Assembly (NCBI RefSeq): GCF_002812125.1 | Contig: NZ_NPDQ01000001.1 | Location: forward strand, 640,883-704,882 | Direction of reading: 5' to 3' | DNA length: 64,000 nucleotides | Source of the DNA: Leptospira brenneri | GTDB lineage: Bacteria; Spirochaetota; Leptospiria; Leptospirales; Leptospiraceae | Part shown: positions 1-9,070 of the stretch, piece after piece | Layout: each line of letters opens with the position of its first letter | Position numbering within the stretch: the stretch's first letter is position 1 | Program-made: the position numbers and the translations under genes | Notes under the pieces: model-generated | What the model was told of the DNA's origin: nothing | Databases searched by the model: none | The model's input: the letters and a program-made list of their open reading frames with translations, nothing else

Positions 1-1524
1 TTTTGTGAAATGCACTTCGTCTCGTTTGTAACCGAGTAACCCTTCTAAGGTTTGGTAACGATTCATCCCCATACTGATTTCTACATCTTTGCCTGTGAAT
101 TGACCCGGGTGTTCGTATCCGCAAGAATGGGCTAAACTCAGAAGTTCCTTTCGGAATCCTTGGATGTATTTGGCGGCACGTTTTCCTTTGATCTCTGGAT
201 CCACACCTCTTTGTAACCACCAGTTTTGGGTCGCGACCCCAGCCGGGCAATGGTCTGTATGGCATTTTTGGGCTTGGATACAACCAATGGATAACATGGC
301 TTCTCTGGCTACGTTGATGAGATCACAACCCATGGCAATGGCAACGACGGCTCTGTCAGGAAAACCCAGTTTCCCTGATCCAATCCATACAATCTGTTCT
401 GACAATCCTTCTCTTTGAAATAGAGTATAAACTCTTTGGAATCCAATTTTAAAAGGTAAGGAAACGTGGTCCGCATAAGTCAGGGGAGCAGCACCTGTGC
501 CTCCTTCTCCTCCATCGATGGTGATAAAATCGGGACCTTGGGAAGTTTGTTTCATCTCTTGTGATAATTCTTCCCAAAATTCAATTTCCCCAACGGCACT
601 TTTGATTCCTACAGGGAGCCCTGTTCCGGTAGCAATCCTTTCTATGAATTGAACTAGTTCTTTTACACTGGTAAACTCGCTATGGGAGTTAGGTGAGATA
701 CAATCTTTTCCTTCTTCGACATGACGGATGGCTGCAATTTCTGCATTTACTTTTTTTGCAGGAAGGATTCCGCCTTTCCCTGGTTTGGCGCCTTGAGAAA
801 GTTTGATTTCAATCATTTTGATACAAGGATTTTTTCCGACTTTCTCTTTTAAGACATCCAAACTGAATTTTCCTGATTTGTCTCTGGCCCCAAAGTATCC
901 AGTTCCAATTTGCCAAACCATGTCTGCCCCTTCCAGATGGTAATGACTGAGGCCTCCTTCACCTGTGTTTTGATAGGCGCCTGAATCTCTAGCTCCTCTG
1001 TTGAGAGCCATCACAGCATTTTTGCCGAGAGATCCAAATGACATGGCAGAGATATTAATAATGGAATATGGCCTGTAAGGGAATTTACGTTTGGGACCAA
1101 TGATCTTTAAACAAGGAATACAACTTGGATCTTGGTTGTGGATATAGGCCTTAGCTTCTGGATAAGGAAAGGCTTTGTGTTTGATGATAGGATATCCAGG
1201 TTCGTATTGGATTTCTGTCGTTCCAAATCCAAAATTATTATTTTGTCCTTTAGCCGTTGCATAGATCCAACTTCTTTCGGTTCTGTCAAAGGGACGTTCT
1301 TCTTTGTCGTGAGCCACCCAATACTGCCTGAGTTCTGGCCCTATCATTTCTAAAAAATAACGGAGCCGGCCGACAATGGGGAAGTTCCTCTGAATCGTGT
1401 GCGTTTTTTGTGTAATGTCTCGGATAAAGACAAGTACTAGAAACAACAAAAGTCCAACGAGTGTGGAAGACAGAGGATAGGTTTCAATCCAATTGAGTAT
1501 CTGATCCATAAGAGGTGCGTCCAT
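1..1524 (-). CDS. FMN-binding glutamate synthase family protein (C-terminus cut by window edge)
   Basis: Reading the minus strand from an ATG at 1524 gives 508 codons without a stop to base 1, so only the extreme C-terminus is missing. Residues about 14-37 form one hydrophobic segment, suggesting membrane attachment. The rest matches the FMN/Fe-S glutamate synthase (GltB-like) barrel: SAMSFGSLG, a GEGG motif, KPGKGG, the FMN loop IDGGEGGTGAAP, and the cluster-binding stretch GCIQAQKCHTDHCPAGVATQ. Family members transfer amide nitrogen or act as related FMN oxidoreductases. A stand-alone protein without an N-terminal glutaminase domain, as here, has no certain substrate. It is followed on the same strand, in the downstream direction of transcription, by the window edge. 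Family assignment is secure; reaction is not. Confidence 0.9.
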   Translation of the reverse strand, partial: MDAPLMDQILNWIETYPLSSTLVGLLLFLVLVFIRDITQKTHTIQRNFPIVGRLRYFLEMIGPELRQYWVAHDKEERPFDRTERSWIYATAKGQNNNFGFGTTEIQYEPGYPIIKHKAFPYPEAKAYIHNQDPSCIPCLKIIGPKRKFPYRPYSIINISAMSFGSLGKNAVMALNRGARDSGAYQNTGEGGLSHYHLEGADMVWQIGTGYFGARDKSGKFSLDVLKEKVGKNPCIKMIEIKLSQGAKPGKGGILPAKKVNAEIAAIRHVEEGKDCISPNSHSEFTSVKELVQFIERIATGTGLPVGIKSAVGEIEFWEELSQEMKQTSQGPDFITIDGGEGGTGAAPLTYADHVSLPFKIGFQRVYTLFQREGLSEQIVWIGSGKLGFPDRAVVAIAMGCDLINVAREAMLSIGCIQAQKCHTDHCPAGVATQNWWLQRGVDPEIKGKRAAKYIQGFRKELLSLAHSCGYEHPGQFTGKDVEISMGMNRYQTLEGLLGYKRDEVHFTK

Positions 1525-1553
1525 TTCTATATACGAAGCAAAATAATGACAAG

Positions 1554-1952
1554 CTAAGATTGGACGTGAGAAATTGATTCCAAAAGTTTTTCTTTGGTAA
1601 AGGGTTTGAAAATATACCCTGAGATGATCGGAATTTTTGCCGCTCGGTCTGTGTCAGCGATGTCTACAGAAGAACTAACTAAAAAAATTTCAATGGATTT
1701 GGGAAACTGAGAGTGGATCTTTCCAAATGCGTCTAAAAATTGCCAACCGTCCATCAGTGGCATATTGATATCTAAAAAAATAATATCAGGAAGTTTGTCT
1801 TTATTCTGAACTTCTGTATGAAAAAAATCCAGAGCATTTTCTGCATCTGAGAAAATCAAAACCTCTCCTTTAATTCCTGCATTGGATATGATTTTTTTGG
1901 TAGTGAATTGATAGATCTGATCATCGTCGATAACACAAATTTTGGGAGTCAT
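1554..1952 (-). CDS. Stand-alone CheY-like response regulator
   Basis: The 132-residue protein is a single receiver domain with no output domain. Visible receiver residues are the acidic pocket DDDQ near residue 9, the phospho-acceptor Asp in FLDINMPLMDG and the conserved Lys in FKPF near the C-terminus. Its start overlaps the end of the upstream kinase gene by four bases (ATGA), so the two are translationally coupled and almost certainly cognate. With no DNA-binding domain it probably acts by protein-protein contact or as a phosphorelay intermediate. The target is unknown. Confidence 0.92.
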   Translation of the reverse strand: MTPKICVIDDDQIYQFTTKKIISNAGIKGEVLIFSDAENALDFFHTEVQNKDKLPDIIFLDINMPLMDGWQFLDAFGKIHSQFPKSIEIFLVSSSVDIADTDRAAKIPIISGYIFKPFTKEKLLESISHVQS

Positions 1953-3472
1953 ATGCCTAGACTCCTATTGGGAAAGTACATACGAAAGGTAATGCCTTCG
2001 CCTGATATGGATTGCATCTCAACCTTTCCTCCCACCGATTCGATTTTACTTTGAATCAAAAATAACCCCAGACCTCTACCATCCATCTGACGACGAAAAG
2101 TCTCATTTAAATTAAAAAATTGGTCATTGTACTGGTCTAAATCGACCCCCGTTCCGTTGTCGGAATAGGAAATGGCAGTCTGGGAACCATCGGAAAAGGA
2201 TTCTATGGAGATATTTTGGGTTCTGCCTGGGTGGGTAAATCGGTCCGAATTGTCGAATAATTGTAAAAAAACCATTTCTAAAAAATCTTTCGAAAGATAC
2301 GCGGTTGGTGCTTTTGAGAATTCGGTTTGGACTTTTATTGCTTCGTTTTTCCATCTTCCTTCCATTTGTTCCAGGGCATTTTTCAAAGTTTGGGAGATAT
2401 CTACGAGTTCGCATTGGTAAGAATCTGGACTTTTCATTTGTAGAATCGATTTGTTTTCGGCAATGAGCGATTCCAGATTTTGGACAGCATATAGTAAATC
2501 TGCTTCCCATCCTTTTGTCTCAGGAAACTGGTTTGAAGTTTTGATTGAATCCAAAAGATGATTGAGTTGGTTTAATGATTTTTGTAATTCATGAAAGATG
2601 ATTTGGTCATAGGACTCGTGTTGTTTGTTTTGGATGAAAAGGGAATTGGATTTTGACTGTAGATCTCCAATCCTTTTTTGAAGGACCACTTCGTTTTTTT
2701 TCCTTTGGTCAATGTCTATGATTTGTGCTAAGTAGTGAATGGGATGGCCTTTGTCATCTCTGAGAACGGTGACAGTGATAAAAGCCCAAACTTTATTTCC
2801 CGATTTGTGAATGTATTGTTTTTCGATGGAATAATTGTCTATGATTCCTTTTTGTACTTCGTCTCGAAATTTTAAGTTTTCTTCGAGTTCATCGAGTGAA
2901 CTGATATCGGAAAAATGTTTTCCAATGATTTCATAAATTTGATAACCTAAAAAATCTGCAAAAGCTAAATTTGCCTCATCGATATAACCATTTTTTCCCG
3001 TAAGTACAAGTCCAATGGGAGAGTTATGAAACATAGTATTGAACCTACGTTCAGCTGTTGCTAAATTTGCCTCTGTATCAATTTTTTCAGAGATATCTCG
3101 AGACGATGTGTGAATGTATTTTGCCCCTGTTGTGGGATGAATCGTCAAACGATTGTCAGATTGTAGCCAAATATAATTTCCATCTTTGTGTAAAAAACGA
3201 AAAGTACTGTGTATGTTTTCTTCACCGCGAAGGATGGGTTGGTGTGACCTTTCCTGGATCAGTCTTCTTTCATCTGGGTGGAAATAGTCGTAGGGATTTT
3301 TTCCAATCAGTTCTTCGGATTTGTAACCAATGATTTTTTCTGAATTGGGGCTTACGTAAATATACGTTCCGTCCGGTTCATGCAAACAAACCAACTCACG
3401 GCTAATTGCCGTTACAAGGTGGAGTATTTCTGCGTCGGGAAGTCCCACAGACGAAATCTTCATTTTCTCCAA
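1949..3472 (-). CDS. PAS-PAS sensor histidine kinase
   Basis: This 507-residue kinase has no obvious membrane segment, so it is probably cytoplasmic. It carries two PAS domains with PAC-like tails (about residues 10-130 and 140-258), a dimerisation/phospho-acceptor helix with His294 in the sequence FHELQKSL (the usual Pro of the H-box is absent), and an HATPase_c domain. That domain shows an N-box around Asn408, a G1 box SDNGTGVD near residue 437 and a G2 box GRGLGL at 465-470. It is coupled by a four-base overlap to the receiver gene behind it and presumably phosphorylates it. The PAS ligand is not readable from sequence. Confidence 0.9.
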   Translation of the reverse strand: MEKMKISSVGLPDAEILHLVTAISRELVCLHEPDGTYIYVSPNSEKIIGYKSEELIGKNPYDYFHPDERRLIQERSHQPILRGEENIHSTFRFLHKDGNYIWLQSDNRLTIHPTTGAKYIHTSSRDISEKIDTEANLATAERRFNTMFHNSPIGLVLTGKNGYIDEANLAFADFLGYQIYEIIGKHFSDISSLDELEENLKFRDEVQKGIIDNYSIEKQYIHKSGNKVWAFITVTVLRDDKGHPIHYLAQIIDIDQRKKNEVVLQKRIGDLQSKSNSLFIQNKQHESYDQIIFHELQKSLNQLNHLLDSIKTSNQFPETKGWEADLLYAVQNLESLIAENKSILQMKSPDSYQCELVDISQTLKNALEQMEGRWKNEAIKVQTEFSKAPTAYLSKDFLEMVFLQLFDNSDRFTHPGRTQNISIESFSDGSQTAISYSDNGTGVDLDQYNDQFFNLNETFRRQMDGRGLGLFLIQSKIESVGGKVEMQSISGEGITFRMYFPNRSLGI

Positions 3473-3607
3473 TGGATTGTCTATCTTAAATGCCCGGTTG
3501 GGTCGTAGATTCTAGAAAATTCTTAAGAAAACCCTTTTTTTGAAACCAATTCATATAAAAACGAACCGGTCTTTTGTGGCTAAGAAAATTGATTTAAGGA
3601 TACTCAA

Positions 3608-3961
3608 ATGAAAAATCTATCGTACATCATTCTGGATGGAAATTTAACCGCAGACCCAGAGGAAAGAAATGTCGCGGGAGGAAAATCTCTCGCTGTTTTC
3701 ACAGTTGCTGTCAACCATACAGCAAACAACCAAGAAGGTAAGGAGAAAGACGACGTCTCTTACTTTGAGGTAGAGGCTTGGGAAAAATTAGGAGAGAACT
3801 GTGTGGAATACCTTAAGAAGGGAAGTAAGGTGACGGTTATGGGAAATCTGAAACAAAACCGATGGAAAAGTCCGGACGGGGAAAACAGGTCTAAAATCAA
3901 AGTGACTGCTTCTACCGTTCGTTTTGACAGTGCTCGTAAAAAAGATTCGAAGGCTGCGTAA
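3608..3961 (+). CDS. ssb: Single-stranded DNA-binding protein
   Basis: The 117-residue protein is an OB-fold SSB. It opens with LDGNLTADPE, has FTVAVN in the second strand, then YFEVEAWEKLGENC and the KGSKVTVMGNLKQNRW block typical of bacterial SSB. It binds single-stranded DNA in replication and repair. It is short for the family. After the OB fold it stops in a basic tail (SARKKDSKAA) and has no acidic DDDIPF-type tip, the element that usually recruits partner proteins. The gene stands alone and is followed by a strong terminator. Either another SSB exists elsewhere or partner recruitment works differently. Confidence 0.9.
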   Translation: MKNLSYIILDGNLTADPEERNVAGGKSLAVFTVAVNHTANNQEGKEKDDVSYFEVEAWEKLGENCVEYLKKGSKVTVMGNLKQNRWKSPDGENRSKIKVTASTVRFDSARKKDSKAA

Positions 3962-3972
3962 AAAACCAAAGG

Positions 3973-3998
3973 ACGGGTGTTGGATTTCCCTCACCCGT
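3973..3998 (+). terminator. Rho-independent terminator after ssb
   Basis: A perfect 7-bp stem (ACGGGTG at 3973-3979 with CACCCGT at 3992-3998) is followed directly by a T run to 4003. It lies 11 bases behind the ssb stop and faces the convergent lipoprotein gene. Confidence 0.85.
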
Positions 3999-4005
3999 TT
4001 TTTAC

Positions 4006-5079
4006 TTATGGGGTAGGGATCGTTCTCTTTTTATGTTTTGTATGAGTGGGAGAATCAAAAATAGAATGACTGTCGTTATGTTCCGATTTGGAATCTTCTG
4101 TCGATTCTTCTGCGAGTTTTTTTTCTTCGCTACGATCGTCATGTAATGATTGTTTTCCATTTTTAAACACGGACAAAATTCGAAAATACCTTGGCGAAGA
4201 TACTAAGTTCCATTCTCTAAAAAAGAATTTAGTAAATCCATGTTTTGGTCCAAAGGCACCATTACTTGTCTCAATTTTGTTTTTGATATTTGTTTTGAAA
4301 TCGGATTGTTCTTCTTTTGTTAAGTTAGGAAATTTTGCCACTTCCCCATCCACATAACGATTACGAAGAATGTCTAGTTCTCTGCGATTACGTCTTGTAA
4401 CGTCCTCAAAAAAATATTGGTTAGGACCGTTACAATTCCCTGAGTATGATTCACAATTAGGTTCTAGATGTGGATTTACATAAGTGAGTTCTAGATAGAT
4501 ACTAATGTATTCTCCTGGGTTTGGAACTTTACCATCGTGAATTTCTAAAACTTGGGGAACCGTATCTCTGTCTGTGTACTGTCTTTCGATTGCTTCTCTT
4601 GAAATTTTAGTTTCAGGGCTTGTGCTATTCACCTTTACGGGTTTTTTTGATTCACCCACAATGACTTTGTTTCGCATTACTTCAGTTTTGGTTTCCAAAA
4701 TTTCATAAGCTTGGAAGTTAACTGGTTGTTTGGCGATGATTTCCCCTTTTTGGTTGAGTGCAACGATATGATGTTCTAAAATATTGCCGGCAATGATTTC
4801 TTCAATGATACTAATTCCAGCATCTTCAAAGAATAGATCCAATTGAATGAAAGGGATTTTATTTTCGGAGTATTCGACATTCACGCCTGGTTCTTGGGTG
4901 AGAGGTTTTTTTCCTTCTTTGGAATCTGTATGGACCGCTTCCGATTTTGTAATCATCCGGATGTGGTTGAGATTGATTTGTTCTGTGCGAGTGGGAAATG
5001 TTGGGGTAATTACCTGTTGCGGAGTTTCACATCCGAAAGTAAGGAGTAACAGGAAGCCAAAAAAATACAAGCGGTTCAT
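4006..5079 (-). CDS. Hypothetical lipoprotein
   Basis: The 357-residue protein starts with a short lipoprotein signal (LLLLTFGC, acylation at about Cys17), so it should be membrane-anchored and exposed to the periplasm or cell surface. I do not recognise the body. It is hydrophilic, with no further membrane segment. The middle contains phrases such as ISIYLELTYVNP and a short Cys pair (CESYSGNC), and the last 50 residues are very polar and rich in Ser, Glu, His and Lys. It sits behind the DUF3332 gene on the same strand, separated by a perfect inverted repeat that may end that transcript. Confidence 0.75.
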   Translation of the reverse strand: MNRLYFFGFLLLLTFGCETPQQVITPTFPTRTEQINLNHIRMITKSEAVHTDSKEGKKPLTQEPGVNVEYSENKIPFIQLDLFFEDAGISIIEEIIAGNILEHHIVALNQKGEIIAKQPVNFQAYEILETKTEVMRNKVIVGESKKPVKVNSTSPETKISREAIERQYTDRDTVPQVLEIHDGKVPNPGEYISIYLELTYVNPHLEPNCESYSGNCNGPNQYFFEDVTRRNRRELDILRNRYVDGEVAKFPNLTKEEQSDFKTNIKNKIETSNGAFGPKHGFTKFFFREWNLVSSPRYFRILSVFKNGKQSLHDDRSEEKKLAEESTEDSKSEHNDSHSIFDSPTHTKHKKRTIPTP

Positions 5080-5100
5080 ATACTAAGTATCGGTCATGGA

Positions 5101-5122
5101 TTGCCCCTAAAATTAGGGGCAA
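5101..5122 (-). terminator. Perfect inverted repeat, probable weak terminator
   Basis: TTGCCCCTAA at 5101-5110 is repeated inverted at 5113-5122 with a two-base centre, giving a 10-bp stem. It lies just behind the DUF3332 stop and ahead of the lipoprotein gene start. No long T run follows on the minus strand, so termination is plausible but unproven. It could instead be a protein-binding palindrome in front of the lipoprotein gene. Confidence 0.5.
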
Positions 5123-5131
5123 TTAATAAGA

Positions 5132-5638
5132 TTAGATGTGTTTTGCGCTCATTGGAGGAAGGATTGGTCCACTCGTTTGGATGATTTCCACATACTTTCC
5201 ATTGGTCAAACGGAAAGCCTTTTCCGGTTTGTCTTTTAAGAAGTATACAGTTTCCATTCCGGTTTGAGTAGGAGCTTCCATTTTTAAAACCTTTCCCCAC
5301 TCTGTATAAGTGAAAGTAACTGTTTTGCCGTCCATTGTATATTCTTTCACAAGTTTCCCATCAAAGTCATACTCTGCCATTGCAATCGGATTACGGTCTG
5401 TCCAAAACTCGATTAAGTTAAAAATAAAAATATCTAGAAAACTTCCGAATCCGTAAGCAATATAAAGTGGGAAAATCATCAAAAGGGAACGAAAGAAACT
5501 TGCGATTTTACCAGAACCAATTTGGATGTTTCCGTTAAACGAATAGACTGCTTTCACTGCTCCGAATTTTCCAAAACAATTTGCAAATAAACCAAAGGAT
5601 AGGATTCCTATGAGTGTTGATGTGAGTAATTTTTTCAT
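5132..5638 (-). CDS. DUF3332 family lipoprotein
   Basis: The 168-residue protein has an N-terminal signal ending at a Cys (LFANC, about residue 21), then GKFGAVKAVYSFN, a hydrophobic segment at about residues 48-80 and a C-terminal half of beta-like repeats (YDFDGKLVKEYTMDGKTVTF). This layout matches DUF3332, a family of small envelope proteins of unknown function common in Leptospira and gamma-proteobacteria. Nothing in the neighbourhood fixes a role. The call rests on remembered family features. Confidence 0.7.
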   Translation of the reverse strand: MKKLLTSTLIGILSFGLFANCFGKFGAVKAVYSFNGNIQIGSGKIASFFRSLLMIFPLYIAYGFGSFLDIFIFNLIEFWTDRNPIAMAEYDFDGKLVKEYTMDGKTVTFTYTEWGKVLKMEAPTQTGMETVYFLKDKPEKAFRLTNGKYVEIIQTSGPILPPMSAKHI

Positions 5639-5767
5639 TTTTACCTCGTAGTTCTGAACTTAAAAACTAAAGACCAATCCTAGGAGATTCTGGAATCATC
5701 TGCAAGCCGAAATGATTGACATGGTCATTTTTTCGAAGAATCTGGTCTGAATAGAAGGCATATCCCA

Positions 5768-7228
5768 TTGATCTTTTCCGATTTTGAATACTTTGTCTTC
5801 TTTCTCTTCGTTTTTTTTACAGTTTGGTACGTATTCCCCGCAATTTTCTCCAACCAATCAAGAGAAACACGAATCTTACATATCTTCCTTCTCATCAGTA
5901 GTTATTTTTTTTACATGTCTTGGGACTACCGTTTTGGTGCTCTCATTCTACTTTCTACAGCGATCGATTATTTTGTCGGACTCAAACTAGCATCTGAATC
6001 AAGAGAGAAGGTAAGGTATTATCTTTTACTCTTTAGTTTGATTACGAATTTAGTATTTATCTTAGGATTTTTTAAATACTACAATTTTTTAGTCACATCT
6101 GTGAATTCAATCACCAATCCTTTGTTTGGTGTTGATACCTTACCTGTTTTAAAAATCATTTTACCTGCAGGTATTTCCTTTTTTACCTTCCAGTCTTTGT
6201 CCTATACGATTGATGTTTATCGAAATGAAATTCCTGCCGAAAAAGACTTCATTCGATTTGCTCTTTTTGTGAGTTTTTTCCCTCAACTTGTGGCAGGTCC
6301 CATTGTGACTGCAAGAACCTTTATGCCACAGTTGTATACACCAAAGAAACTAGAAGACATTGAGTTTCGTGTAGCGATTCGTTTTTTTATGTTGGGTTAT
6401 TTTAAAAAAGCTGTTCTTTCCGATATGGTGGCTCCCACAATCGACACAATATATGCAGATCCATCTGGGCACCACGCCTATGCATTGTTAATTGCAGCAG
6501 CTCTCGGTGGAATCCAGGTTTATTTAGATTTTAGCGGTTATTCGGATATGGCAATTGGAAGTGCAATGTTACTTGGTTATAAACTTCCTACTAATTTCAA
6601 TTTGCCTTTCCTTGCCACTTCTGTTTCTGGGTTTTGGCGTCGTTGGCACATGACATTAAATTCTTGGTTAAGGGATTATATTTATATTCCTATGGGGGGA
6701 AGTCGGGTAACTTCCGTAAGACGTAAGTTTAACCTTTGGTTTACTATGTTTGTGAGCGGGGTTTGGCATGGAGCCCAATGGACCTTTGTGTTTTGGGGAA
6801 GTTTAAACGGATTTTTTTATGTTTTGGAAGAGATTTGGAATGAGTGGTTTCCGAACCAAAAGAACGGTAAAGAATCAAATCCTTGGTATAAAGCTCCTCT
6901 TTGGCTTTTTCAGAACATTCTCAATAGCTCTATTTTCTTTTTAGGTGCTGTATTCTTTCGATCTCTATCTTGGGAAAATGCTTGGGTGCACATTCGGGGA
7001 ATTTTTACCTTCCAAGCAGGGCAGATCCGTCCCTACATGTGGAAAGACTTCCTTTGGATCCTATTTTTCCTCTATTTGGGTCATATCATCGGTTATTTTA
7101 TCTTTGAGAAGGGAAAATGGAAAGGGATCCCTGCCAGTTTGGAATTTGCTCTCTATCCTGTTCTTTTTCTTGTCTTAAATTTAGCTACACCAGAAAACTC
7201 TGTTCCGTTCATTTACTTTCAGTTCTAA
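5768..7228 (+). CDS. MBOAT family O-acyltransferase (AlgI/DltB type)
   Basis: The 486-residue polytopic membrane protein carries the MBOAT signatures. These are FFPQLVAGPI, the SGFWRRWHMTLNSWLRDYIY block with His294, and SGVWHGAQWTF with the conserved catalytic His334. Such enzymes move acyl groups, often acetyl, across the membrane onto cell-surface polysaccharides or other envelope acceptors. The start is TTG, supported by AGAAGG nine bases upstream and by the usual N-terminus of AlgI-like proteins. No AlgJ/AlgX-type partner is adjacent, so the acceptor is unknown. Confidence 0.92.
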   Translation: MIFSDFEYFVFFLFVFFTVWYVFPAIFSNQSRETRILHIFLLISSYFFYMSWDYRFGALILLSTAIDYFVGLKLASESREKVRYYLLLFSLITNLVFILGFFKYYNFLVTSVNSITNPLFGVDTLPVLKIILPAGISFFTFQSLSYTIDVYRNEIPAEKDFIRFALFVSFFPQLVAGPIVTARTFMPQLYTPKKLEDIEFRVAIRFFMLGYFKKAVLSDMVAPTIDTIYADPSGHHAYALLIAAALGGIQVYLDFSGYSDMAIGSAMLLGYKLPTNFNLPFLATSVSGFWRRWHMTLNSWLRDYIYIPMGGSRVTSVRRKFNLWFTMFVSGVWHGAQWTFVFWGSLNGFFYVLEEIWNEWFPNQKNGKESNPWYKAPLWLFQNILNSSIFFLGAVFFRSLSWENAWVHIRGIFTFQAGQIRPYMWKDFLWILFFLYLGHIIGYFIFEKGKWKGIPASLEFALYPVLFLVLNLATPENSVPFIYFQF

Positions 7229-7275
7229 TCTGCTTTTTTCGTTTCCAATAATGCGAATCCTTTTACCTTGTTGCT

Positions 7276-7623
7276 ATGGAAAGTGAGCGAAGGCTTCCAC
7301 GAATATCCCCAGGTGACTTTTCTGAATTTGAGATCCACTTGGATTTAGAAGGGATCACATTATTTGGAAAGTTGGGGAATATTTCCGAAGAAGGCCTTTG
7401 TTTTTTGGGTGAAGATGATTTGCTCAGTGATGAAATCGAATCCCAAGTTTTGGGAAGTATTGTTTGGGCAAAAGGCACCAAACGTATGTTTTTTGAGGGA
7501 ACAGTGATGTGGACTCAAACTTCAAAAATTAAAAACGTAGTCTATTATATCGCAGGAATTCAGTTTCAAGAAAGACTGAATCTTACAGATTCTATGCTTG
7601 CTCGCAGTTTGGAGATCAAATGA
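7276..7623 (+). CDS. PilZ domain protein
   Basis: The 115-residue protein is a lone PilZ domain. The N-terminal arginines (ERRLPR, residues about 4-9) and the GNISEEGLCF turn match the RxxxR and D/NxSxxG c-di-GMP-binding elements. It would serve as a small cytoplasmic c-di-GMP receptor. Its stop overlaps the next start by four bases (ATGA), linking it to the two following enzymes in one transcript. Confidence 0.8.
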   Translation: MESERRLPRISPGDFSEFEIHLDLEGITLFGKLGNISEEGLCFLGEDDLLSDEIESQVLGSIVWAKGTKRMFFEGTVMWTQTSKIKNVVYYIAGIQFQERLNLTDSMLARSLEIK

Positions 7624-8312
7624 AAATACTACTTCTTGGCGGAACTGGCCTGATTGGAAAACAGGTTTTGTTATCCCTTGTTTTTTATCCACAAATCAAA
7701 AAGGTAATTGTTTGGGCCAGAAATTCACAATCGAATCCAAACCCAAATGTTCCCATTGAAGTTGTGCAAGTGAGTTGGGAAGACTTTAAGACGGGAAAGG
7801 TTAATATTCCCGATGGTTTGGATGCTGTGTTTTGTTGTCTTGGTACAACCATTAACAAAGCAGGGAGCCAAGAAAAATTTAAAGAAATTGATTACGAATA
7901 TCCTTTGTTTGCTGCAAAACAAGCTAAAGAAAAAAAGGTTCCTGGGTTTTATATCATCACTGCTATGGGGTCTGATTCCAAATCATCCATTTTTTATAAC
8001 CGAGTGAAGGGTGAAATCGAAACGGAACTTCGAAAATTAGAATTTCCCTTCCTCGGAATTTTTAGACCTTCACTTCTCATTGGTGAAAGAGAAGAGGTGC
8101 GAGTGGGTGAAAAAGTGGGGGAGTTTTTAGGAAACCTAATTCCTTTTGGACTTCTTGGGCTCAAAAAATTCAAACCGATACCTGGTGAGTATGTAGCCAA
8201 ATCTATGATCTATTCTTTGTTACACGACAAACCGAAACCGAATTCCTCGGCAACGGTTAAAATTTATGAAAACGATGTCCTTTGGGAGATCGGTAAGGAC
8301 CATTCTTTTTGA
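7620..8312 (+). CDS. NAD(P)-binding Rossmann protein, atypical SDR
   Basis: The 230-residue protein begins with the dinucleotide-binding motif LLGGTGLIGK and has VFCCLGTTINKAGSQ, then a Tyr-containing stretch FYNRVKGEIETEL and FRPSLLIGER. These are features of the atypical short-chain dehydrogenases related to human TIP30/HTATIP2. Substrate is unknown. It overlaps its upstream neighbour (ATGA) and its downstream neighbour (TTGA), so three genes are tightly coupled. Confidence 0.8.
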   Translation: MKILLLGGTGLIGKQVLLSLVFYPQIKKVIVWARNSQSNPNPNVPIEVVQVSWEDFKTGKVNIPDGLDAVFCCLGTTINKAGSQEKFKEIDYEYPLFAAKQAKEKKVPGFYIITAMGSDSKSSIFYNRVKGEIETELRKLEFPFLGIFRPSLLIGEREEVRVGEKVGEFLGNLIPFGLLGLKKFKPIPGEYVAKSMIYSLLHDKPKPNSSATVKIYENDVLWEIGKDHSF

Positions 8313-9046
8313 TTCCCGACAACAAACAAAAACCCTATTCCAAAACCAAATACATCATCCTGAGTTGGGTGGTTCACTTCATTGTTAGAGTTTGGTATCT
8401 ATTCATTCGGAACCAAAAATTCATCATTCCTGATGAATCAGCCAAAGTCATTGAAAAAGGTTCTGGTTATATCATTGCCGTTTTCCATGAAACCACACTT
8501 TCCCTTTATCGACATGCGACTCAGTATTTAAAACGAAAGAAAAAAGCTGATATGGTGGCTCTCGTTTCTCAATCAAAAGATGGAGAGATCATCCACCAAA
8601 CATTTGCTCGCTCTAACCTTCGTTCGGTCAGAGGTTCTTCCACCAGAGGGGGAACGGGGGCTTTTCGTAATATTCTAAAAGAAATGAAACAAGGTGCTGT
8701 TCCTATTTTTACCGTCGATGGCCCCAAAGGCCCGAGAAGGGAAGTAAAACCAGGTGTCATTGTGACCGCGTCTCTCACAGGTTTTCCGATTCTGTATTTG
8801 CATTCTTGTTATGACAGGGCTTATACGTTTAAAAGTTGGGACAGGCATTTTTTCCCCAAATTTGGAGCAAGGCTTTTCATCCAGTATGGCGAGCCTTTCT
8901 TTGTTCCCAAAGGTCTGTCGGAGAGCCAAATGGATGAATATGCCAAAAAATTGGAAATTGCCATGGGGAAAAATGCGGAAACTCTGGAATCCTATGTGCG
9001 TGGACTCTTTCCTGACAATTCTATTGACGTACCACCTAAACTCTAA
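8309..9046 (+). CDS. DUF374 / lysophospholipid acyltransferase family protein
   Basis: The 245-residue protein has one hydrophobic N-terminal helix, then the acyltransferase-like stretch VFHETTLSLYRH, SQSKDGEII, RGSSTRGG and DGPKGPRREVKPG. This is the pattern of DUF374 proteins, which resemble LpxL/PlsC-type acyltransferases and are thought to act in lipid A or phospholipid acylation. It starts at a TTG overlapping the upstream stop (TTGA). No in-frame ATG lies near, so the unusual start is likely real. Confidence 0.82.
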   Translation: MIPDNKQKPYSKTKYIILSWVVHFIVRVWYLFIRNQKFIIPDESAKVIEKGSGYIIAVFHETTLSLYRHATQYLKRKKKADMVALVSQSKDGEIIHQTFARSNLRSVRGSSTRGGTGAFRNILKEMKQGAVPIFTVDGPKGPRREVKPGVIVTASLTGFPILYLHSCYDRAYTFKSWDRHFFPKFGARLFIQYGEPFFVPKGLSESQMDEYAKKLEIAMGKNAETLESYVRGLFPDNSIDVPPKL

Positions 9047-9070
9047 ATTTTAACCAAGTAAGGTAAAAAA

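Noticed and set aside
9047..9070. Possible SAM riboswitch before metK
   Set aside because: The gap is only 24 bases, too short for any known class.
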